Shown in pieces: positions 50,181 to 58,868 of a DNA stretch of 64,000 nucleotides (positions are counted from its first letter, which is position 1; every line of letters begins with the position of its first letter). Position numbers and translations under genes: made by a program. The DNA is from Alistipes sp. GTDB lineage: Bacteria > Bacteroidota > Bacteroidia > Bacteroidales > Rikenellaceae. The stretch lies in the NCBI GenBank assembly GCA_017520545.1, contig JAFXFM010000018.1, positions 111,965-175,964 of the forward strand. Direction: 5' to 3'. The notes below the pieces were generated by a model, which worked only from the letters and a program-made list of their open reading frames with translations, searched no databases and was not told the DNA's origin.

Positions 50181-51792
50181 AGTGTGCGAACTCTGCGAAG
50201 AAGTCGTTGCCTTTGTCATCTACAATGATGAAGGCAGGGAAATTCTCTACATAAATTTTGCGAACTGCCTCCATACCAAGCTCAGGGAAGTCTACAACCT
50301 CGACACTCTTGATAGAGTTTTTAGCGAGGATAGCAGCAGGACCTCCGATAGAGCCGAGGTAGAAACCACCATTGTCGTGGCAAGCATCGGTAACAGCCTT
50401 TGAACGGTTACCTTTCGCCACCATAACCATAGAGCCTCCGTGCTTCTGGAAGAGGTCTACATATGGATCCATACGACCTGCGGTAGTTGGACCAAACGAG
50501 CCAGATGCGTATCCGGCAGGGGTCTTTGCAGGACCGGCATAGTATACAGGGTGATTCTTGAAGTACTCCGGCATTGGTTTGCCCTCGTCGAGCATCTGCT
50601 TGATGCGAGCGTGAGCAATATCACGAGCCACGATAAGTGTTCCCTTCAAATTAAGACGGGTCTTGATTGGGTACTTGGTGAGAATCTCACGCACCTTATC
50701 CATACCCTCGTCCAAATCGATATCAATTGCAGGCGACATTGCAGGTGCCTCGGCTGGAAGGAAGCGTGCAGGATTCTTCTCCAACTGCTCCACGAAGATG
50801 CCCTCCGGAGTGATTTTACCCTTGATATTGCGGTCTGCCGAGCAGCTTACGCCGATAGCAACAGGGCACGAAGCTGCGTGGCGAGGTGCGCGAATAACGC
50901 GAACGTCGTGTACGAGGTACTTACCACCAAACTGTGCACCGATACCCATCTCCTGACAGATTTTGAGAATTTTATCCTCCCACTCCAAATCGCGGAAGCA
51001 ACGACCACCCTCATTTCCCGAAGTTGGAAGTTCGTCGAGGTAGCCTGCCGAAGCCTTCTTTACTGTTGCAAGGCACATCTCTGCCGAAGTACCGCCAATG
51101 CAAATTGCAAGGTGATATGGAGGGCAAGCCGAAGTGCCAAGATCCTTGATGTGCTCCTTGAAGAACTTCACGAGCGACTCCTCATTCAAAAGAGCCTTGG
51201 TCTGCTGATAGAGGAAGGTCTTATTTGCCGAGCCTCCGCCCTTGGTGAGGAAGAGGAAGTCGTACTCCATACCTGGGTGTCCACCGTAGATGTCGATCTG
51301 CGCAGGAAGATTGGTGCCACTGTTATGCTCATCGGTCATAGTGATCGGTACAACCTGCGAGTAGCGAAGGTTACGCTCCTTGTAGGTTTCGTAGACACCA
51401 CGCGAGATATACTTGGCATCATCGGCACCTGTCCATACATCCTCGCCCTTGTGAGCCACACAGATTGCAGTACCCGTGTCCTGACAAGTCGGCAACTCAC
51501 CTTCGGCTGCCACACACGAGTTCATAAGCATAGTGTAAGCCACGAACTTGTCGTTGTCGGTAGCCTCGGCGTCCTCCAAGATGTTGCGCAACTTCTGCAA
51601 GTGTGCCGAACGGAGGTAGAAAGATACGTCGGTATAAGCCTCCTTCGCAAGGAGCTCGATGCCCTTTGGATCGACCTTCAAAATTTTACGGCCATCGCAC
51701 TCAACGACCTTCACATAATCCTTCGTCAAAAGACGATACTCAGTGTTGTCGCGCTCGATTGGGAGCGGCTCCTGATAGATAAATTCTGACAT
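50179..51792 (-). CDS. Class I fumarate hydratase (iron-sulphur)
   Basis: This 537-residue enzyme is full-length for the FumA/B class, in which alpha and beta segments are fused. The likely [4Fe-4S] ligands are the cysteines in CQDTGTAIC near 101, [18 protein letters not shown] near 218 and [10 protein letters not shown] near 320. The C-terminal Fumerase region has [20 protein letters not shown] near 440. It hydrates fumarate to malate, probably in the reductive branch of succinate formation. The gene stands alone, with PIR-9 at its 3' end. Confidence 0.94.
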   Translation of the reverse strand: MSEFIYQEPLPIERDNTEYRLLTKDYVKVVECDGRKILKVDPKGIELLAKEAYTDVSFYLRSAHLQKLRNILEDAEATDNDKFVAYTMLMNSCVAAEGELPTCQDTGTAICVAHKGEDVWTGADDAKYISRGVYETYKERNLRYSQVVPITMTDEHNSGTNLPAQIDIYGGHPGMEYDFLFLTKGGGSANKTFLYQQTKALLNEESLVKFFKEHIKDLGTSACPPYHLAICIGGTSAEMCLATVKKASAGYLDELPTSGNEGGRCFRDLEWEDKILKICQEMGIGAQFGGKYLVHDVRVIRAPRHAASCPVAIGVSCSADRNIKGKITPEGIFVEQLEKNPARFLPAEAPAMSPAIDIDLDEGMDKVREILTKYPIKTRLNLKGTLIVARDIAHARIKQMLDEGKPMPEYFKNHPVYYAGPAKTPAGYASGSFGPTTAGRMDPYVDLFQKHGGSMVMVAKGNRSKAVTDACHDNGGFYLGSIGGPAAILAKNSIKSVEVVDFPELGMEAVRKIYVENFPAFIIVDDKGNDFFAEFAH

Positions 51793-51851
51793 AGTTTTGT
51801 ACTTTTATTTTGTGTTAATTGTTCTCTTTTGATTTTTAGCCGTTGGTTTTC

Positions 51852-52574
51852 TTATTTCATCACCCTTTCAAGCAAAGATTTTTTGGCTGTGCCAACCACA
51901 AAATCTTTGAGGTAGAACGGCTCAAAATATGCCACATCCTCTGTTTTACCCTCGGCAAAAGCTTGCTCTGCCAATCGTGCCATACCACGTGCCGACGGAA
52001 CAACCTCGATATGCGTTGCGCCCTCCAATACCTCAGCGCACTTAGCTGCGCCGCTACCAAAAATAACAAACGGCTTGCCCGAATTGCGCTCCGCAGCAAA
52101 GCTCTCCGCATCAATTATCTTCGCCTCGACACTACTCTGCGCCCCGCCCTCGGCATTGAATATCTGCGTATAGACCTCCATACGGCGAGCATCAATCATC
52201 GGACAGAGCGTCGCTTCGTTCCAATTCTCGACATCGACAATCCCCGCCTCGTAGTCCTCGCGTGCCACCTCAACCAACGAGTCGAGCGAGCCCACCGCCA
52301 CAAGCGGAATGTTCTGCCCGTAGCACAAACCCTTTGCAAAGGATACGCCAATGCGCAAGCCTGTATATGAACCCGGACCCTTGCTTACAGCCACAGCGTC
52401 CAACTCGTCTGCCGACACACCGCTCTCGCGCAAAAGCTCATCTACAAATACAGCAATTTTCTTGGCGTGGTTGCGCTCCTCGTCGCTCTCACGCAGTGCC
52501 ACGAGTTCGCCATCGCGAACCAACGCGACCGAACATATATCGGTTCCTGTCTCTATTGCTAAAATTAATGCCAT
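51852..52574 (-). CDS. tsaB: tRNA threonylcarbamoyladenosine biosynthesis protein TsaB
   Basis: This 240-residue protein starts with the TsaB segment LAIETGTDICSVALVRDGEL. ERNHAKKIAVFVDELL lies near 32 and VSKGPGSYTGLRIGVSFAKG near 63, the conserved TsaB/TsaD ATPase-fold signature. With TsaD and TsaE it makes t6A37 on ANN-reading tRNAs. The fold lacks the metal site of TsaD, as expected. A G-rich repeat and PIR-10 lie directly upstream of the gene. Confidence 0.94.
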   Translation of the reverse strand: MALILAIETGTDICSVALVRDGELVALRESDEERNHAKKIAVFVDELLRESGVSADELDAVAVSKGPGSYTGLRIGVSFAKGLCYGQNIPLVAVGSLDSLVEVAREDYEAGIVDVENWNEATLCPMIDARRMEVYTQIFNAEGGAQSSVEAKIIDAESFAAERNSGKPFVIFGSGAAKCAEVLEGATHIEVVPSARGMARLAEQAFAEGKTEDVAYFEPFYLKDFVVGTAKKSLLERVMK

Positions 52575-52591
52575 ATTCTTTTTAGCTATTA

Positions 52592-52740
52592 GCCTTTTTT
52601 GTTTTACAAACTCCTACCCTTGTCACGGCGCAACATTTCTGGGGGCGCAGTCTGCGACTGCTTTCTGGGGGGGGGCGGGCGTTCCGCCCTTTATGGGGAC
52701 GCTCCCGTTGGTCGCTAAATGGGGTGCGCTAAAAGTTTAT
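52592..52740 (+). repeat. G-rich repeat unit, copy 1
   Basis: About 150 bp with hairpins GCAGTCTGC, a GGGGGGGGG run, GGGCG-ggcgtt-CCGCCC and ACGCTCCCGTTGGTCGC. It is nearly identical to 55421-55570 and inverted at 21158-21275. Together with PIR-10 it forms a segment of about 270 bp duplicated at 55421-55693. Confidence 0.88.
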
Positions 52741-52751
52741 TTCCCCCCCAA

Positions 52752-52878
52752 AAAAAATCGGAGGTTATGAGATTATTTTTGTGCGAGGCTAGGGAGCGAA
52801 AGCGGAGCATACTCAAACGTATGTGAGCATTTCGCTATCCGACGACTCGTACAAAAAGAACTCATAAGAACGATTTTT
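52752..52878 (+). repeat. Palindromic repeat PIR-10
   Basis: AAAAATCGG and CGATTTTT form the outer arms; GGTTATGAG pairs with CTCATAA. The inner stem GGAGCGAAAGC pairs with GCATTTCGCTATCC; the cap is CATAC-tcaaa-CGTATG. It ends 4 bp before the smpB stop codon. Confidence 0.9.
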
Positions 52879-52882
52879 CATT

Positions 52883-53344
52883 TTATTTGTAAGTCTTCAT
52901 CGCTTTATCCATTTCGCGTTTTGCGTCATTCTCCTTCAGATACTCACGCTTGTCGTATGCCTTACGACCACGAGCAAGTCCGATAGCAACCTTTGCAAGA
53001 CCTCGTTCGTTGAGGAATAGGCGCAAACCGACAATGGTTAAACCCTTATCCTGCAAGGAGCGTTGCAACTTCGATAGCTCCTTGCGATTGAGCAGGAGTT
53101 TGCGGTCGCGCTTGGGGATATGGTTATTGCAAGTACCCCACGCATACTCGGATATATTCACTCCACGAATCCAAAGTTCGCCCTTCTCGAAATAGCAGTA
53201 GCAATCGACCATCGACGCCTTGCCGAGGCGGATAGACTTAATCTCGGTACCCACCAAAACAATGCCTGCGAGGTACTCTTCGAGTATCTCGTAGTCGAAA
53301 GTCGCACGCTTGTTGCGGATATTTATCTTTTTGTAATCTGCCAT
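52883..53344 (-). CDS. smpB: SsrA-binding protein SmpB
   Basis: This 153-residue protein has the SmpB sequence [20 protein letters not shown] at the N-terminus. [20 protein letters not shown] lies near 32, [14 protein letters not shown] near 80 and [12 protein letters not shown] near 128, then a basic tail. It binds tmRNA for ribosome rescue. The ATG at 53344 fits the family start and lies 17 bp after a TATCTTTG box. The tmRNA gene is not in the window. Confidence 0.97.
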   Translation of the reverse strand: MADYKKINIRNKRATFDYEILEEYLAGIVLVGTEIKSIRLGKASMVDCYCYFEKGELWIRGVNISEYAWGTCNNHIPKRDRKLLLNRKELSKLQRSLQDKGLTIVGLRLFLNERGLAKVAIGLARGRKAYDKREYLKENDAKREMDKAMKTYK

Positions 53345-53361
53345 TGCTACACAATATCGCA

Positions 53362-53369
53362 CAAAGATA
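53362..53369 (-). promoter_or_regulatory. -7 box for smpB
   Basis: The minus strand reads TATCTTTG, 17 bp before the ATG at 53344. Confidence 0.6.
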
Positions 53370-53763
53370 ACAAACTTTTAATTAAAAATTAAAAATTAAG
53401 AATTAAAAATGAGATAATGCTAAAAATTGACGAGAGCACAGAGTATAGAGTACAGAGAGAGATGAGAGCGGAGAGAAACGCTAAATTTTCAATTATCAAT
53501 TCTCAATTAAAAAAGCTAACGGCTAATAGCAGAAAAAAGGAGGGCCGGTGTGTGCAAACAGAAAATAACAGAAAGATGTGTAAACATATAAAGATAAGAA
53601 TAATTACCTTTTCCGACCACTCCCTTTGCCCCGAGATAGGGCAAGAATTGTGCCGAACGGAACGCGGAGTCCGGAAAACAAAAGAGCCAACAGCCGATAG
53701 TCGTTTCAACGCTATTATTGGTCAATTCGCACCTCGAGGATTACAATCGATGAAATTTCTACA
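53370..53763. other. Gap without a recognised gene
   Basis: The left part is A/T-rich with AATTAAAAATTAAGAATT runs; the middle has short stretches resembling AACGGCTAATAGC. A frame at 53417-53890 has no family resemblance and overlaps the esterase gene in another frame, so it is not called. Confidence 0.6.
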
Positions 53764-53771
53764 TATATTTG
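53764..53771 (+). promoter_or_regulatory. -7 box for the esterase gene
   Basis: TATATTTG lies 18 bp before the ATG at 53790. Confidence 0.55.
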
Positions 53772-53789
53772 TTGAAAAACTATCGACAA

Positions 53790-54500
53790 ATGAGAAATTT
53801 TCACAAAATCATTTTGCTAATTACAGCAATTCTATGTTACGCATCAGCTTATGCGCAACAATTTGTGCCAAAGGAGTTTGCAGGGGTTAAATACCAAGAA
53901 TTTGCAAAGTTATCGAACAAAAAGAAGCCCGCCCTTTTAATCTATCTGCACGGAAAAGGTGGCACCGGCGTAGACAATGAAAGACAGATACAAAGACACT
54001 CTGTATGGAACATAGAAAAATTTTTGCGAGAGAGCAAAATGTCGATCTACTTTATCGCCCCACAATGTCCTCCAACCCACGAATGGATTGCCCACAGAGA
54101 TCTGCCGGGATATGAAGATAAAATTTTCGAGCTGATAGACCATTATATCAAAGAGGTCGGCATTGACCCTAACCGCATCTACCTCTGCGGAGTTTCGATG
54201 GGAGCAATGGGAGCCTGGAAGATTATGCGCGAGAAGAGCGACTTCTTTGCAGCGGCATTTATAGCATCGGCAGGTAACCGCAAAGCCGAGCCAAACGAAT
54301 ACCTCAACACTCCACTATGCGTTACTGCAGGCGAGTACGAACGCTGTGCAGATAATTTACAGTGGTTCACATCCGAAATTAAGAAATTGGGTGGACAAAT
54401 AAATTTTTCGGTACTACCCGGACTCGGTCATCGTGAAGCCTGCGAAGAGGCGTTTACTGCCAAAAGGTTAAAATGGTTATTTTCGCACAGCAGAAAGTAG
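53790..54500 (+). CDS. Secreted alpha/beta hydrolase (esterase)
   Basis: This 236-residue protein has a signal peptide (IILLITAILCYASAYAQ). An alpha/beta hydrolase fold follows, with oxyanion segment LIYLHGKGGTG near 50 and nucleophile Ser in LCGVSMGAMGAWKIM near 135. The catalytic His is in LPGLGHREACEEAF near 215. It resembles the secreted phospholipase/carboxylesterase and PHB-depolymerase-like group. The substrate is unknown. It is monocistronic between a -7 box and a strong bidirectional terminator shared with rpoD. Confidence 0.88.
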   Translation: MRNFHKIILLITAILCYASAYAQQFVPKEFAGVKYQEFAKLSNKKKPALLIYLHGKGGTGVDNERQIQRHSVWNIEKFLRESKMSIYFIAPQCPPTHEWIAHRDLPGYEDKIFELIDHYIKEVGIDPNRIYLCGVSMGAMGAWKIMREKSDFFAAAFIASAGNRKAEPNEYLNTPLCVTAGEYERCADNLQWFTSEIKKLGGQINFSVLPGLGHREACEEAFTAKRLKWLFSHSRK

Positions 54501-54501
54501 A

Positions 54502-54535
54502 AAAAAAAGCGAGTTCGATGCGAACTCGCTTTTTC
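54502..54535. terminator. Bidirectional terminator between esterase and rpoD
   Basis: GCGAGTTCG pairs with CGAACTCGC around ATG. The stem has eight As on the left and five Ts on the right, and it abuts the rpoD stop at 54536. Confidence 0.92.
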
Positions 54536-55396
54536 TTATCCCAAATACGATTTTAAAAGTTTGCTACGCGATGATTGTCGCAAACGGCGAATCGCCTTCT
54601 CTTTAATCTGGCGAACACGTTCACGGGTAAGGTCAAACTTCTCACCAATCTCCTCCAAAGTCATCTCGGAGCAACCGATACCGAAGAAATAACGCACAAT
54701 ATCACGCTCACGTTCGGTGAGAGTTTCGAGTGCTCGCTCCACCTCGGTAGCCAACGACTCGTTGATAAGACCGCGATCGGCATTTGGCGAGTCGGGATTC
54801 ACCAAGACGTCGAGCAACGAGTTGTCCTCGCCATCGGCAAATGGTGCATCAACCGAGATGTGGCGACCTGCAACACGCAGAGTATCTGTAACCTTCTCGC
54901 GTGGCAACTCCAACTCTGCAGCCAACTCCTCGGGTGAAGGAGTACGCTCGTGCTCCTGCTCGAAACGGGCAAAAGCCTTGTTGATTTTATTGAGCGAACC
55001 CACCTGGTTGAGCGGAAGACGCACAATACGCGACTGCTCGGCAAGAGCCTGCAAAATCGACTGACGAATCCACCATACAGCATACGAGATAAACTTAAAA
55101 CCACGTGTTTCGTCGAACTTCTCGGCAGCCTTAATCAAGCCGAGGTTACCCTCGTTAATGAGGTCGGGAAGGCTCAAACCCTGATTCTGATACTGCTTTG
55201 CCACCGACACCACGAAGCGGAGATTTGCCTTGGTGAGCTTCTCCAACGCCTCTTGGTCGCCTTTGCGGATTCGTTGGGCAAGTTCCACCTCCTCCTCTAC
55301 TGTAATAAGCTCCTCTTTACCAATCTCTTGCAAGTACTTGTCGAGAGATGCACTCTCACGATTGGTGATGGATTTCGTAATTTTTAATTGACGCAT
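54536..55396 (-). CDS. rpoD: Primary sigma factor RpoD, Bacteroidetes type
   Basis: This 286-residue sigma-70 is short because it lacks region 1.1 and most of the non-conserved region, as in Bacteroidetes RpoD. It has region 1.2 ([20 protein letters not shown]), region 2 ([20 protein letters not shown] and [19 protein letters not shown]), region 3 and region 4 ([20 protein letters not shown] near 249). It directs transcription from TTG-N19-TAnnTTTG promoters, which is what the boxes in this window show. Its terminator is shared with the convergent esterase gene. Confidence 0.96.
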   Translation of the reverse strand: MRQLKITKSITNRESASLDKYLQEIGKEELITVEEEVELAQRIRKGDQEALEKLTKANLRFVVSVAKQYQNQGLSLPDLINEGNLGLIKAAEKFDETRGFKFISYAVWWIRQSILQALAEQSRIVRLPLNQVGSLNKINKAFARFEQEHERTPSPEELAAELELPREKVTDTLRVAGRHISVDAPFADGEDNSLLDVLVNPDSPNADRGLINESLATEVERALETLTERERDIVRYFFGIGCSEMTLEEIGEKFDLTRERVRQIKEKAIRRLRQSSRSKLLKSYLG

Positions 55397-55420
55397 ATTG
55401 TTTCTTCGTTTTTGCTATTT

Positions 55421-55570
55421 GCCTTTTTTTGTTTTACAAACTCCTACCCTTGTCACGGCGCGACATTTCTGGGGGCGCAGTCTGCGACTGCTTTCTGGGG
55501 GGGGGCGGGCGTTCCGCCCTTTATGGGGTCGCTCCCGTTGGTCGCTCTATGGGGTGCGCTAAAAGTCTAT
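55421..55570 (+). repeat. G-rich repeat unit, copy 2
   Basis: Near-identical to 52592-52740 and in the same orientation. It is followed by PIR-11a at the same distance, so the pair marks a segmental duplication. It lies upstream of rpoD. Confidence 0.88.
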
Positions 55571-55583
55571 TTTTCTCTTCCCC

Positions 55584-55693
55584 AAAAAATCGGAGGTTAT
55601 GAGATTATTTTTGTGCGAGACTAGGGAGCGAAAGCGGAGCATACTCAAACGTATGTGAGCATTTCGCTATCCGACGACTCGTACAAAAAGAAC
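55584..55693 (+). repeat. Palindromic repeat PIR-11a (right arm truncated)
   Basis: It matches PIR-10 closely up to the inner right arm, then stops at AGAACC before the CGATTTTT arm. The unit is followed by PIR-11b after about 20 bp. Confidence 0.85.
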
Positions 55694-55712
55694 CTTCCAT
55701 TCAGCAACTCCT

Positions 55713-55840
55713 AAAAAATCGGAGATTATGAGATTATTTTTGTGCGAGGCTAGGGAGCGAAAGCGGAACATACTCAAACGTATGTGAGCATTTCGCTATC
55801 CGACGACTCGTGCAAAAAGAACTCATAAGAACGATTTTTT
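55713..55840 (+). repeat. Palindromic repeat PIR-11b
   Basis: Complete copy with arms AAAAAATCG and CGATTTTTT, GATTATGAG with CTCATAA, inner GGAGCGAAAGC with GCATTTCGCTATCC, and the CATAC/GTATG cap. It ends 7 bp before the DegP stop codon. Confidence 0.9.
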
Positions 55841-55847
55841 CATTGTG

Positions 55848-57338
55848 CTACTGCACAATAACATAGCTCGCCGACTTGCCGTTAGGATAGACTCCGTCTA
55901 TCGACTGCACCTTATCGGTAAAACGTCCAAGTTCCGCAACCGAAAGCACCGCCTTGTCGTTGATGTGAGTGATGATAAAGCCCTCACGTACACGCGCTTT
56001 GGCAAGCAATCCGCTACTCTTTATCGAGAGAACCTTCACGCCGCCCTTGATATCGAGTTTCTTGGCTGTGCTGTTATCGATATCGGCAAAGCGACCGCCT
56101 AAAACCTCAACAACATCAACGCTGTTTTTAGCGAGTAACTCAGCCTTACCTGCCTTATTACGAAGAACAACCTCAAAATGTTTCACTTTTCCATCTCTTT
56201 TTACAACCAACGATACTTTATCGTTCGGGCTGTGCTTGCCGATTTGCTCGGTGAGAGTTGTCGGAGCTGTGATTTTCACGCTGTCAATCTGAGTGATAAC
56301 ATCGCCCTTGCGGATACCTGCCTCCGAAGCCGAGCCGCCCTCCATAACGCCTGCAACATATACTCCACCGACCTCTTTGATTCCGGCCTCTTTGCCCATT
56401 TGGTCAATGAAATCTTGGTCGATATAGCGATACGAAATGCCGAGCAGAGCACGCTGTACGATACCGTACTCACGCAAGTCATTAACTACCTTACGCACAA
56501 TACTTTCAGGTACGGCAAACGAGTAGCCGATATAGCTTCCTGTCGAGGACTTGATAACGGTGTTTATACCCACCAACTCACCCTTGGCATTTACGAGCGC
56601 ACCACCCGAATTTCCCGGGTTTACGGCGGCATCGGTCTGAATAAACGACTCGATACGGAACTCGTTAGGAATAACGTCCAACTGACGAGCCTTGGCACTT
56701 ACGATACCTGCGGTAATGGTCGATTGCAGGTCGAAAGGCGAACCGATAGCCAACACCCACTCGCCGAGTCGCAATGCGTCCGAAGAGCCAAACTGCAAGG
56801 TTGGCAATCCGTCGGCATCAACTCGAATAAGGGCGATATCTGTATTTGGGTCCTTGCCGACAAGTTTAGCATCGAAGACACGTCCGTCGTTGAGTTTAAC
56901 CTTCAACTTGGTTGCACCATCGACCACGTGGTTGTTGGTTACAATGTAACCATCGTGCGAAATTATCACGCCCGAGCCTCCCGAACGGTGCTCACGCTTC
57001 AACGGCTTGCCGTCGCCCTGTCGCTGCTGCGGCTGTGGGAAGCCAAAAAATTCGAAGAATGGGTTGTAAGGCATCTCCTGCTGGCGCACCTCAACCTCGG
57101 CAATCGCCTCGATATTCACCACCGCCTTAACCGCTTTCTCGGCTGCATAGGTCAAATCGGGATAGGTTGTCGAAGGCTCCAACGACACAAATTGTGTCTT
57201 CACCTCACCATAATCGCCACTCACATAGTTCACAGCGAGTGGCTGGCTGCTCTTACTAATTGCGTAATACGATACACCGGCACCGAGGAGTGCCGATGCG
57301 AAGCATACTGCTACCAATATCAATGTGTTCTTTCTCAT
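55848..57338 (-). CDS. DegP/HtrA-type serine protease with two PDZ domains
   Basis: This 496-residue periplasmic protease has an N-terminal hydrophobic anchor or signal (LILVAVCFASALLGAGVSYY). The catalytic His is in GYIVTNNHVVDGA near 138, Asp in DIALIRVDADG near 168 and Ser in NPGNSGGALVN near 243. PDZ1 runs from about 295 to 385 and PDZ2 from about 400 to 490. It degrades or refolds misfolded envelope proteins. PIR-11a/b lie at its 3' end. Confidence 0.95.
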   Translation of the reverse strand: MRKNTLILVAVCFASALLGAGVSYYAISKSSQPLAVNYVSGDYGEVKTQFVSLEPSTTYPDLTYAAEKAVKAVVNIEAIAEVEVRQQEMPYNPFFEFFGFPQPQQRQGDGKPLKREHRSGGSGVIISHDGYIVTNNHVVDGATKLKVKLNDGRVFDAKLVGKDPNTDIALIRVDADGLPTLQFGSSDALRLGEWVLAIGSPFDLQSTITAGIVSAKARQLDVIPNEFRIESFIQTDAAVNPGNSGGALVNAKGELVGINTVIKSSTGSYIGYSFAVPESIVRKVVNDLREYGIVQRALLGISYRYIDQDFIDQMGKEAGIKEVGGVYVAGVMEGGSASEAGIRKGDVITQIDSVKITAPTTLTEQIGKHSPNDKVSLVVKRDGKVKHFEVVLRNKAGKAELLAKNSVDVVEVLGGRFADIDNSTAKKLDIKGGVKVLSIKSSGLLAKARVREGFIITHINDKAVLSVAELGRFTDKVQSIDGVYPNGKSASYVIVQ

Positions 57339-57473
57339 AATTTGTGTTTTATTTCGCTATCCAAAACGAATGTTCCCACAAAATTATTGTAAATTGCAGA
57401 GAAAATCAAATAATTTTCAAAAGATATTTATATAAAGTATGGCCTATGATTTTTATATTTCGAAAAAAGCCCC

Positions 57474-57481
57474 TACCTTTG
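57474..57481 (+). promoter_or_regulatory. -7 box for mnmA
   Basis: TACCTTTG lies about 96 bp before the mnmA ATG. A partial repeat chimera (57515-57574) occupies the leader. Confidence 0.6.
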
Positions 57482-57514
57482 TACAATTGTACGGAAAACG
57501 GAGAGTAGAGAGAG

Positions 57515-57574
57515 GGAGATTGCCACGTCGCTATCCGACGAGCGGCGCAAAATTTACCAAGCAGAATAATTTTT
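57515..57574 (+). repeat. Chimeric repeat PIR-12 (REP-like left half, PIR right arm)
   Basis: GGAGATTGCCACGTCGCTAT is of the REP-like type. It changes at about 57529 into CGCTATCCGACGAGCGGCGC and AAAATTTACC with the right arm AATAATTTTT of the PIR family. The left half of the PIR is missing. It ends three bases before the mnmA ATG. Confidence 0.65.
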
Positions 57575-57577
57575 AAT

Positions 57578-58750
57578 ATGAAGGTTGTAGTAGGTTTATC
57601 AGGCGGTGTCGATTCGTCGGTGGCTGCGTACTTGCTCAAAGAGCAGGGGCACGAGGTCATCGGATTATTTATGCGAAATTGGCACGACACAACGGGCAAG
57701 TTGGAGGGAGAGTGCTCGTGGCACGACGACCAAGTATTTGCCGAGTTGGTGGCGAAGAGATTGGATATTGCCTTCCACTATGTAGATTTGTCGGAGGAGT
57801 ACCGCAAGAGAGTGGTCGATTATATGTTTGCGGAGTACGAGAAAGGTCGTACGCCCAACCCCGACGTGTTGTGCAACCGCGAAATAAAGTTCGACGTATT
57901 CCTGAAAGAGGCGCTGAAACTCGGTGCCGAGGCGGTGGCCACAGGCCACTACTGCCGCAAAGAGGAGCGCATAGTCGATGGCAAAAAGGTCTATTCGCTA
58001 CTCGCAGGCAGCGACCCCAACAAGGACCAGAGTTACTTCCTCTGCCAACTCTCGCAGGAGCAGTTAAAGTATGCGCTATTCCCCATCGGGCACCTCTTAA
58101 AGCCCGAGGTGCGCCGCATAGCCGAGGAGCAGAAGTTGGCAACCGCCAAGCGCAAGGACTCGCAGGGAATATGCTTTGTCGGTAAGGTCGATTTACCCGT
58201 ATTCCTACAACAACAACTCGCTGCAAAAAGGGGAAACATTCACGAAATTTTACCTACGTGGCGAAGGTATGCAGAGCGAGCAGAGCAGAGCGAGATAGAG
58301 CAGCTCGCAGAGCCGTATCGCTACACTGTGCGTGATGGCAAGAAAATTGGCGAGCACAACGGCGCTCACTTCTATACCATAGGTCAGCGCAAGGGTTTGG
58401 GTATTGGCGGTCGCAAGGAGTCGCTATTCATTATAGGTACAGATATCGAGAGTAACACTATATATGTAGGTGAGGGCGACAGCCACCCGGGACTCTACCG
58501 CAAGGCGTTGCGCATAGAGCTATCGGAGGTGCATTGGGTCGAGCCGTGTGAAGCGATGCGCGTAGGCGAGGAGCGACGATTTAAGGTGCGTATTCGCTAC
58601 CGCCAGCCACTCGAAGATGCAACGCTCATACTACGCGAAGATGCGCTGTTTATCCTCTTCGACAACCCTCAACGAGGCATCGCAGGCGGTCAGTTTGCAG
58701 CTTGGTATGATGGCGAAAGGTTGATTGGCTCGGGAGTGATTAAGTGCTAA
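57578..58750 (+). CDS. mnmA: tRNA-specific 2-thiouridylase MnmA
   Basis: This 390-residue enzyme makes s2U34 in Lys, Glu and Gln tRNAs. The PP-loop GLSGGVDSSVAAYLLKEQGH is at the start, MRNWHD follows, and the first catalytic Cys is in RTPNPDVLCNREIKF near 104. The second Cys is in KDSQGICFVGKVDL near 202, and the C-terminal beta domain (HFYTIGQRKGLGIGG near 270) completes the family layout. The partial repeat chimera lies directly upstream of the ATG. Confidence 0.95.
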   Translation: MKVVVGLSGGVDSSVAAYLLKEQGHEVIGLFMRNWHDTTGKLEGECSWHDDQVFAELVAKRLDIAFHYVDLSEEYRKRVVDYMFAEYEKGRTPNPDVLCNREIKFDVFLKEALKLGAEAVATGHYCRKEERIVDGKKVYSLLAGSDPNKDQSYFLCQLSQEQLKYALFPIGHLLKPEVRRIAEEQKLATAKRKDSQGICFVGKVDLPVFLQQQLAAKRGNIHEILPTWRRYAERAEQSEIEQLAEPYRYTVRDGKKIGEHNGAHFYTIGQRKGLGIGGRKESLFIIGTDIESNTIYVGEGDSHPGLYRKALRIELSEVHWVEPCEAMRVGEERRFKVRIRYRQPLEDATLILREDALFILFDNPQRGIAGGQFAAWYDGERLIGSGVIKC

Positions 58751-58785
58751 CGGAAAACGGAAAACGGAGAACGGAAAACGGAAGA
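58749..58785 (+). repeat. GGAAAACGG run
   Basis: Four imperfect copies of CGGAAAACGGA follow the mnmA stop directly. An A/T-rich run with AATTCTTAATTCTCAATT follows at 58804. Confidence 0.7.
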
Positions 58786-58868
58786 TTAGACGAGAGTAAA
58801 AAAATAATTCTTAATTCTCAATTTCTCTAACGCCCCTAACGACTCTAAAAACATAAAACATAAAAACT

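Noticed and set aside
50440-51789. 449-codon open frame opposite the fumarase gene
   Set aside because: Antisense shadow of a full-length enzyme gene with conserved cysteine motifs.
52351-52770. Frames across the G-rich units as protein genes (also at 55388 and 21039)
   Set aside because: The shared peptide comes from a DNA repeat, starts lie in unrelated sequence (even within tsaB antisense), and no promoter is present.
53417-53890. 157-codon frame upstream of the esterase
   Set aside because: No family resemblance, Arg/Lys-rich, and overlaps the esterase signal peptide in another frame. The -7 box at 53764 lies inside it.
56178-57392. 404-codon open frame opposite the DegP-type protease
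   Set aside because: Antisense shadow; the protease carries its full catalytic triad.
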